Part shown: positions 59,403 to 64,000 of the stretch, piece by piece
Layout: each line of letters starts with the position of its first letter
How positions within the stretch are numbered: the stretch's first letter is position 1
From: JANXUC01 sp043782485
GTDB lineage: Bacteria; Acidobacteriota; Terriglobia; Terriglobales; Acidobacteriaceae
Length of the DNA stretch: 64,000 bases
Direction: 5' to 3'
Assembly: GCA_043782485.1 (NCBI GenBank)
Contig: JAYWAL010000088.1
Coordinates: 16,779 to 80,778, forward strand
The notes under the pieces: generated by a model
What the model was told of the DNA's origin: nothing
Database searches by the model: none
Seen by the model: only the letters and a program-made list of their open reading frames with translations
Made by a program: the position numbers and the translations under genes

Positions 59403-60632
59403 TTACGCCTGCGCGAAGCCCGTGCTGGTCGAGGCTTTGCCTGCCGTTGGCAGACCCGCGCTTTGGCCATGCACTTCCAGAATCAGCGGAAGAAGGTCAT
59501 GATCTTCCACATTCTTGATGCGATCCGCCAGCAGGACAAACCGGCGGTAGATTTCGTCCAAATCCCGACGATCGAAGGTGTACCCCAGCGCCGTACACCG
59601 CACCGCCAGCGCGTGACGACCGGAGTGCTTACCCAGCACCAGCTTCGAATCCGGAACACCCACCGAATGCGGCGTCATAATCTCGTAAGTCAGCGGATTC
59701 TGCAACATCCCGTGCTGGTGGATGCCCGCCTCGTGCGCAAAAGCATTCCGCCCGGTAATCGCTTTGTTTGGCTGCACCGCAACGTGGGTAATTTCACTCA
59801 GCAACTGGCTCGTCGGAAAAATCTCCTCGCCCACAATCGCCGTCGTAAAAGGATGCCGATCCGGCCGCACGCGCATCGCCATGACAACCTCTTCCAAAGC
59901 CGCGTTCCCCGCCCGTTCGCCAATCCCGTTGATGGTGCACTCAATCTGACGAGCCCCTGCGGCGATGGCAGCCAGCGAATTCGCCACAGCCATGCCCAGG
60001 TCGTTATGACAATGCGTGGAAATCACCACGTTCTCAATCCCGCGCACCCGCTCCCGCAGCGTCCGTATAATGTGCCCATACTCTTCCGGCATGGTGTAGC
60101 CCACGGTGTCGGGAATATTAACGGTAGTCGCGCCCTCATCCACCACGGCCTGAACCACCTGGCACAGGAAATCAAGATCCGTGCGCGTCGCGTCTTCCGG
60201 CGAAAACTCAACATCCTGGCAATAAACACGCGCCAGCCGCACCGACTCACACGCCGCCGCAATGCACTGCTCCCGCGACATTTTTAGCTTGGCCGTCAGG
60301 TGAATATCCGACGTAGCCAGAAACACATGGATGCGCGGACGCGCCGCCGCTTCCAAAGCCTTGGCCGCACGTTCAACATCCGCTGCAGTGCAGCGCGAAA
60401 GCGCCGCAATCTTTGGCCGACGCAGCGATTTCGCTATCAACCGCACGGCCTGGAAGTCTCCCTCCGACGCAATCGGAAACCCGGCCTCAATCACATCCAC
60501 ACCCAGCCGGTCCAGCTGCTGCGCCATGCGGAGTTTTTCCTCCACATTCATGCTGCAACCCGGCGACTGCTCGCCGTCGCGCAGCGTGGTGTCGAAAATC
60601 GTGATCTCGGGGCGTACGACAGCAGGTTCCAT
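59403..60632 (-). CDS. leuA: 2-isopropylmalate synthase, short form without C-terminal regulatory domain
   Basis: The 409-residue enzyme has the catalytic TIM barrel of the HMG-CoA-lyase-like synthases: IFDTTLRDGEQSPGCSM (metal/substrate), VDVIEAGFPIASEGDF, STHCHNDLGMAVANSLAAIAAGA (HxH metal site), NGIGERAGNAALEEVVMA and GRNAFAHEAGIHQHG. It ends LILEVHGQSAGLPTAG, so the leucine-sensing LeuA dimer domain of about 110-120 residues found in standard LeuA is missing. Operon context with leuCDB supports 2-isopropylmalate synthesis; a homocitrate- or citramalate-synthase role is less likely. The ATG at 60632 has AGAGGA upstream. Confidence 0.9.
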   Translation of the reverse strand: MEPAVVRPEITIFDTTLRDGEQSPGCSMNVEEKLRMAQQLDRLGVDVIEAGFPIASEGDFQAVRLIAKSLRRPKIAALSRCTAADVERAAKALEAAARPRIHVFLATSDIHLTAKLKMSREQCIAAACESVRLARVYCQDVEFSPEDATRTDLDFLCQVVQAVVDEGATTVNIPDTVGYTMPEEYGHIIRTLRERVRGIENVVISTHCHNDLGMAVANSLAAIAAGARQIECTINGIGERAGNAALEEVVMAMRVRPDRHPFTTAIVGEEIFPTSQLLSEITHVAVQPNKAITGRNAFAHEAGIHQHGMLQNPLTYEIMTPHSVGVPDSKLVLGKHSGRHALAVRCTALGYTFDRRDLDEIYRRFVLLADRIKNVEDHDLLPLILEVHGQSAGLPTAGKASTSTGFAQA

Positions 60633-60700
60633 GCTCGGCAAGTCCTCTTTCGGCAGACTGGTACAGGTTCTATTCTTAGGCACCGTGGCACTTAACACAA

Positions 60701-60745
60701 GCTTATTATATTTCAAATAGAATCATTCTCACTTATAATCATATA
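60701..60745. promoter_or_regulatory. Divergent leuA / LysR promoter-operator
   Basis: ATTATA at 60705-60710 reads TATAAT on the minus strand and is a consensus -10 for leuA; its -35 position is poor, as expected for an activated promoter. TATAAT at 60734-60739 is the plus-strand -10 for the LysR gene. The palindrome AGAAT-C-ATTCT (60719-60729) lies between them and is the best operator candidate. The region is markedly AT-rich. Confidence 0.65.
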
Positions 60746-60789
60746 TGTAGCTAATGTATATTTAAGCTTTACTAATGTCTGGGGCAACC

Positions 60790-61704
60790 ATGGATCTAGC
60801 CGAACTCGATGTTTTTCTTACAGTTACACGCGAAGGCCGCTTCTCCCGCGCAGCCGAGAAAATGCATCGCACCCAGTCGGCCGTCAGCCAGACCATTCGT
60901 AAGCTCGAGCTCGAATTGGGTGAACCGCTGTTCGACCGCTCCTCACGCGAGGGCGCCCTCACCGACGCCGGACGTGTGCTCCAGGAATATGCCGAACGCC
61001 TCTTGAACCTGCGTTCCAGCGCCCATGTCGCCCTAAAAGAACTGCGCGAAGTGCAGCGCGGTCAACTGGTCATCGCCGCCAATGAGTTCACGGCCTTGTA
61101 CCTGCTCCCGGTCCTCGGCAATTTTCGTCGCCTCCACCCCATGATCAAGATAACCGTCTTGCGCTCGCTGGGCAGTCGCATCGGCGACCAGGTGCTGCGC
61201 CACGCCGCTGACTTTGGCGTGCTCTCATTCGATCCGCAGGAGCCGCTCCTCAGTTCCGTCGTCGTCTATTCGGATGAGCTGGCGTTTGTCGTCCCGCCCA
61301 CGCACCCTCTGGCCGGGTCAAAACAAATCAGCATCAAGCAACTGGGTGCGGAAACGTTTGTCGCCCACAACGTGCCTTCGCCCTACCGCGACAAAGTCAT
61401 CGATTCGTTCCGTAAATACAACACTCCGTTGCACATGGATGTGGAACTGCCCACGCTACAATCCATTAAGCGCTTCGTCGCCATGGGGAACGGCGTGGCG
61501 TTCGTGCCGCACATCAGCGCCGAGACCGAAATTGCCACCGGCGAACTGGTGCGAATTCCAGTCAAAGAACTCGACCTGAACCGCAAGCTGCGCCTGGTCT
61601 ACAGCAAGAAGGCAAACCTCTCGCATGCCGCCCAGGCGTTCTTAAAAGTAGCGGAAGCCTATGCCAAAGAGCGCGGCGGAAACTACCGCTTCCAACGCCG
61701 CTAA
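60790..61704 (+). CDS. LysR-family transcriptional regulator
   Basis: The protein has about 304 residues. The N-terminal winged helix (LDVFLTVTREGRFSRAAEKMHRTQSAVSQTIRKLELELGEPLFDRSSREGALTDAGRVLQEYAERL) and a periplasmic-binding-protein-like effector domain (about 90-295) are typical. It is divergent from leuA across 140 bp containing a palindrome, the usual place of a pathway activator responding to an intermediate. 2-Isopropylmalate is the precedent (LeuO-like), but this is inference. The ATG at 60790 has GGGG upstream; the ATG at 60775 would add five residues. Confidence 0.9.
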   Translation: MDLAELDVFLTVTREGRFSRAAEKMHRTQSAVSQTIRKLELELGEPLFDRSSREGALTDAGRVLQEYAERLLNLRSSAHVALKELREVQRGQLVIAANEFTALYLLPVLGNFRRLHPMIKITVLRSLGSRIGDQVLRHAADFGVLSFDPQEPLLSSVVVYSDELAFVVPPTHPLAGSKQISIKQLGAETFVAHNVPSPYRDKVIDSFRKYNTPLHMDVELPTLQSIKRFVAMGNGVAFVPHISAETEIATGELVRIPVKELDLNRKLRLVYSKKANLSHAAQAFLKVAEAYAKERGGNYRFQRR

Positions 61705-61761
61705 ATTCCTGGTCACCAGAGTGTTGATCCGAAAATTGAGGAAAGCGAGGGCAACATCATC

Positions 61762-61890
61762 CACCACGGAGACACTGAGACACGGAGAGAGGTCGCTGAG
61801 GGTGCCGATGTTCGCGCTAGACATTGAACGCAAGCTGGGGAGCGAAACCGGGATTTTTGTTCTTCTCCGTGTCTCAGTGTCTCCGTGGTG
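61762..61890. repeat. ACGGAGACAC repeat, perfect 26-bp inverted pair
   Basis: The arms 61762-61787 and 61865-61890 are exact reverse complements (core CACGGAG / CTCCGTG). They enclose 77 bp. Related copies lie upstream of infC and of the aminotransferase at 41972. Confidence 0.88.
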
Positions 61891-61902
61891 AATGCTGTTG
61901 CC

Positions 61903-62649
61903 CTAACCCTTGTACGCCCCCCAATACTTATGATCCCGCAAATAAAATCCCTCGTTCCGCGAATTCAGCGCCGTGCGGAAAAACAACGAAAACACCCGCC
62001 AGTGCCCCATTTTCTGGAACCGCCGGTTCGTCGTAAACACCCCGCCGCGCACAATCGCAAACTTGCTCCGCGCAATTTTTTGGCTCAGCAAGTAGTCTTC
62101 GCCAAACTGGGCTTCTTCGTGAAATCCGCCCAGCTCGCGGAAACGTTCCCGGTCGAACATCATGAACATCCCAGTGGCAAACGGCCGGTACAGGCGGGAA
62201 AGATATTGAAAAAAGTCGCTCCCCCAATAGAGAAGTCTGTCCGTCAGCCCGCCGTGGCAAAGGACGCTGGTTGTGGCCAGGTGTAAACGCCTCTCCCGCA
62301 TCTTTTCTACGCAACGCCGGATCAGCCTCGTATCCGCCAACTCAATATCCGCATCCAAGAACAAAACATACGGCGTATTCGCCAAAGCCGCCCCACGGTT
62401 GCGACCCACCGCTGGCATTCCCCCGGGAATCACGTCCACCGACAGGCGGTCGTTAAACCTTCGAACAATCTCCGCCGTCCCATCCGTGGAACCAGCATCA
62501 GCCACCAACACCGGCGTAATCCGCATCTTCGAATAGTCCTGCATCGTCAGCGAAAACATCAGCCGCGGAATCAGTTTCGCTTCGTTCTTCGCCGGAATCA
62601 CAATCGTCAGCTCCGGCATGTTCGTCTCTGGGTTCGCGGATGTATTCAT
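61903..62649 (-). CDS. Family 2 glycosyltransferase
   Basis: The 248-residue protein has the GT-A fold: LTIVIPAKNEAKLIPRLMFSL at the nucleotide-sugar site, VADAGSTDGTAEIVRRF, and the DxD metal motif in VLFLDADIELADT. GGFHEEAQFGEDYLLSQKI (the acceptor-base ED motif) follows, then a basic C-terminus. No membrane helix is obvious, so it probably works at the cytoplasmic face on a lipid or polysaccharide acceptor. The start at 62649 (ATG with AAGGAAGG upstream) overlaps the end of the phosphoesterase gene by 152 bases in another frame; an ATG at 62619 would cut the overlap to 122. Confidence 0.88.
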   Translation of the reverse strand: MNTSANPETNMPELTIVIPAKNEAKLIPRLMFSLTMQDYSKMRITPVLVADAGSTDGTAEIVRRFNDRLSVDVIPGGMPAVGRNRGAALANTPYVLFLDADIELADTRLIRRCVEKMRERRLHLATTSVLCHGGLTDRLLYWGSDFFQYLSRLYRPFATGMFMMFDRERFRELGGFHEEAQFGEDYLLSQKIARSKFAIVRGGVFTTNRRFQKMGHWRVFSLFFRTALNSRNEGFYLRDHKYWGAYKG

Positions 62650-63334
62650 GAATTTGGACGCCTTCCTTGCTTACTGTAATGTACGTCAGTTTCGTATCGG
62701 TCCAGCTGCCAGTGTTGTAGTAGTCGATCCCATCTTTTTCGTGATGCATCGCCTCGTGCGTGTGCCCACAAAAAATCCTGCCCGCGCCCTTGAACCGCGC
62801 ATGCAATAGCGCCCCGTTGCAGACTTTCTTCGACAAGCGCAACCAGCTAGTATTGGCCCGGTCCGCAAATCGCGCGAACGGCTTGCCCTTCAGGTCCAGC
62901 TTCTGCAACAGCAAATGCAGGAACGTCCCCACATGGCTCAGCAACACGTTGTTGACAATGAAACGATCAAACTGGTGCCCATGCACCGCCAAGTGCTTCC
63001 TGCCGCAGTAGTCCCAGGCATACTCCTGATAAACCTTCACGCCCACCAGATGCGACATGACATCGGTCAAGCCCAGGTCGTGATTGCCTTCCACCCAAAC
63101 CACTTCCACGCCACGTTTCGGATTCGAAAGCTTGCGGATATACCCCAAAAACTGCCAATGCTCTTTTTTCAGCCGCCGGAAGTTGAGGTCGGAAAAAATA
63201 TCGCCCAGCAGAATCAACCGCTGAAAGGATTGCCCCTCCAGCATCCGCACAGCCTCCCGCGCATGGCTCACGTCCGAACCAAGATGCACGTCAGACAGGA
63301 TCAGGGTATCGGCCAAGGTCCGTTCCTCAGCCAA
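62498..63334 (-). CDS. LpxH-like metallophosphoesterase
   Basis: The 278-residue calcineurin-like phosphoesterase has the full metal set: ILSDVHLGSD, LLGDIFSDL, VEGNHDLGLTD, AVHGHQFD and IFCGHTHEAMH. The order and spacing resemble UDP-2,3-diacylglucosamine hydrolases (LpxH/LpxI-type lipid A pathway) and related envelope enzymes. The last 40-45 residues (EPRDEHAGADDCDSGEERSE onwards) are acidic and come from the region overlapping the glycosyltransferase gene, so they may be a neutral tail. The overlap implies cotranscription and translational coupling. Confidence 0.87.
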   Translation of the reverse strand: MAEERTLADTLILSDVHLGSDVSHAREAVRMLEGQSFQRLILLGDIFSDLNFRRLKKEHWQFLGYIRKLSNPKRGVEVVWVEGNHDLGLTDVMSHLVGVKVYQEYAWDYCGRKHLAVHGHQFDRFIVNNVLLSHVGTFLHLLLQKLDLKGKPFARFADRANTSWLRLSKKVCNGALLHARFKGAGRIFCGHTHEAMHHEKDGIDYYNTGSWTDTKLTYITVSKEGVQIHEYIREPRDEHAGADDCDSGEERSETDSAADVFADDAGLFEDADYAGVGG

Positions 63335-63539
63335 AGTTTACGGATTAGTTATTACAGGAAGATGAAAAGCGGGCAAATGTACGGAGAATGGAACCGAGGT
63401 AACCAAGGAAGCCATAGGAAGGCATGCCCGGAAAGCGTTGTGGCGGCTGCTATTGTGCAACGGATTTTGTCAGCTATGCGGGAACGTATTCGTCGGTCCG
63501 GCAGGCTGCTAGAATGATCGCGGTCGCGCAACCAAGCCC

Positions 63540-64000
63540 ATGGCACTCAAGGCCACAATCTACAAAGCCGAGCTCCAGGTCAACGACATGGACCACCACT
63601 ATTACGCGACCCATGGGCTAACGCTGGCTCAGCACCCGTCCGAAACCGAAGAGCGCATGATGATGCGGCTGCTGGCGTTCGCGCTGCACGCCGATCAGCG
63701 GCTGGAATTCGGGCGCGGCCTCGGCGCCGACGACGAGCCCGACTTGTGGCGCAAGTCCCTCACCGGAGAGATCGAGCAGTGGATCGAACTCGGCCACCCC
63801 GACGAACAGCGCATCCGCAAGGCCTGCGGGCGCGCCCGCCAAGTCGTCGTGATCAGCTACAGCGGGCGTAGCTCCGATGTCTGGTGGGACAAGATCGCGG
63901 CGAGCCTTGCGCGCTCGAAGAACCTCACCGTGATCGACATTCCGGCAGCTACCGTGCAAGCGCTCGCGAGTCTGGCCGATCGCAACATGGAATTGCAATG
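63540..64000 (+). CDS. yaeQ: YaeQ family protein (3' end outside window)
   Basis: The frame opens with ATG at 63540 and runs off the right edge. The start MALKATIYKAELQVNDMDHHYYATHGLTLAQHPSETEERMMMRLLAFALHADQRLEF and GLGADDEPDLWRKSLTGEIEQWIELGHPDEQRIRKACGRA are highly characteristic of YaeQ, which has a PD-(D/E)XK nuclease-like fold. The visible 153 residues are about 85% of the usual 180. No strong Shine-Dalgarno is seen. The biological role is unknown. Confidence 0.93.
   Translation, partial: MALKATIYKAELQVNDMDHHYYATHGLTLAQHPSETEERMMMRLLAFALHADQRLEFGRGLGADDEPDLWRKSLTGEIEQWIELGHPDEQRIRKACGRARQVVVISYSGRSSDVWWDKIAASLARSKNLTVIDIPAATVQALASLADRNMELQ

Noticed and set aside
60633..60789. T-box or leucine leader peptide upstream of leuA
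   Set aside because: No Leu-codon-rich short frame, T-box motif or terminator/antiterminator pair is visible; a divergent LysR operator explains the region better.

Overview
The window is a continuous stretch of a GC-rich bacterial chromosome, most likely from an acidobacterium of the Terriglobia (Koribacter/Acidobacteriaceae type). This is inferred from the mix of an Oar-like TonB-dependent receptor with an N-terminal carboxypeptidase-regulatory domain, SPD2/HYDIN-type 'choice-of-anchor' repeats, a eukaryotic-type kinase plus TolB-like propeller relic, several TonB-family fusions, and many short palindromic intergenic repeats. There is no rRNA, phage, integrase, transposase or CRISPR array. 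One tRNA (Met, CAT) is present.

Layout. 1-6.5 kb: end of an ABC exporter ATPase, a secreted SPD2-domain protein, an S41-type protease that has lost both catalytic residues, tRNA-Met, an ATP-grasp enzyme, then a 600-bp intergenic region holding a perfect parS site, GTGCA...TGCAC dyads and a 12-bp minisatellite in front of kdsB. 6.6-11.2 kb: M48 protease, phosphomannomutase and mannose-1-phosphate guanylyltransferase (sugar-nucleotide supply). 11.7-19 kb: sucA, a PhoB/PhoR-type pair, a secreted acetamidase-like protein and a GAF protein. 19-25 kb: a coiled-coil protein, a PilZ-TonB fusion, a TMEM175-type channel, a DGPF/YCII protein with its ECF42-type sigma factor, and an aminotransferase. 25.5-31 kb: glgC, hutH, a collapsed kinase pseudogene, and an ECF sigma / TonB pair divergent from a large TonB-dependent receptor. 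34.6-46.7 kb: the translation block rpsU, zinc-ribbon protein, mtaB, infC-rpmI-rplT-pheS-pheT, an aminotransferase, a zapB-like/zapA pair and convergent alaS. 46.9-55.6 kb: lipoprotein, recX, pilT, DinB protein, ilvE, AsmA-like protein, an unrecognised 508-residue protein, a PilZ protein and a degenerate NarL-type regulator. 56.2-61.7 kb: leuA-leuC-leuD-leuB on the minus strand with a divergent LysR regulator. 61.9-64 kb: glycosyltransferase, metallophosphoesterase and the start of yaeQ.

The main themes are envelope biogenesis (kdsB, GDP-mannose genes, AsmA-like protein, phosphoesterase/glycosyltransferase), TonB-linked signalling and c-di-GMP-type regulators, and translation. The most unusual features are the TonB hybrids (an ECF-linked TonB with a possible anti-sigma-like N-terminus, and a PilZ-TonB fusion), the S41 pseudoprotease, the AUC start of infC, PheT without its tRNA-binding OB domain, LeuA without its regulatory domain, and several families of dispersed hairpins whose stems vary by compensatory change while the loop stays constant. 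One hairpin family has apparently inserted in frame in alaS.

Limits: everything was read by eye from the sequence. Family assignments rest on recognised motifs, not on searches. Starts are chosen from Shine-Dalgarno spacing and family length.
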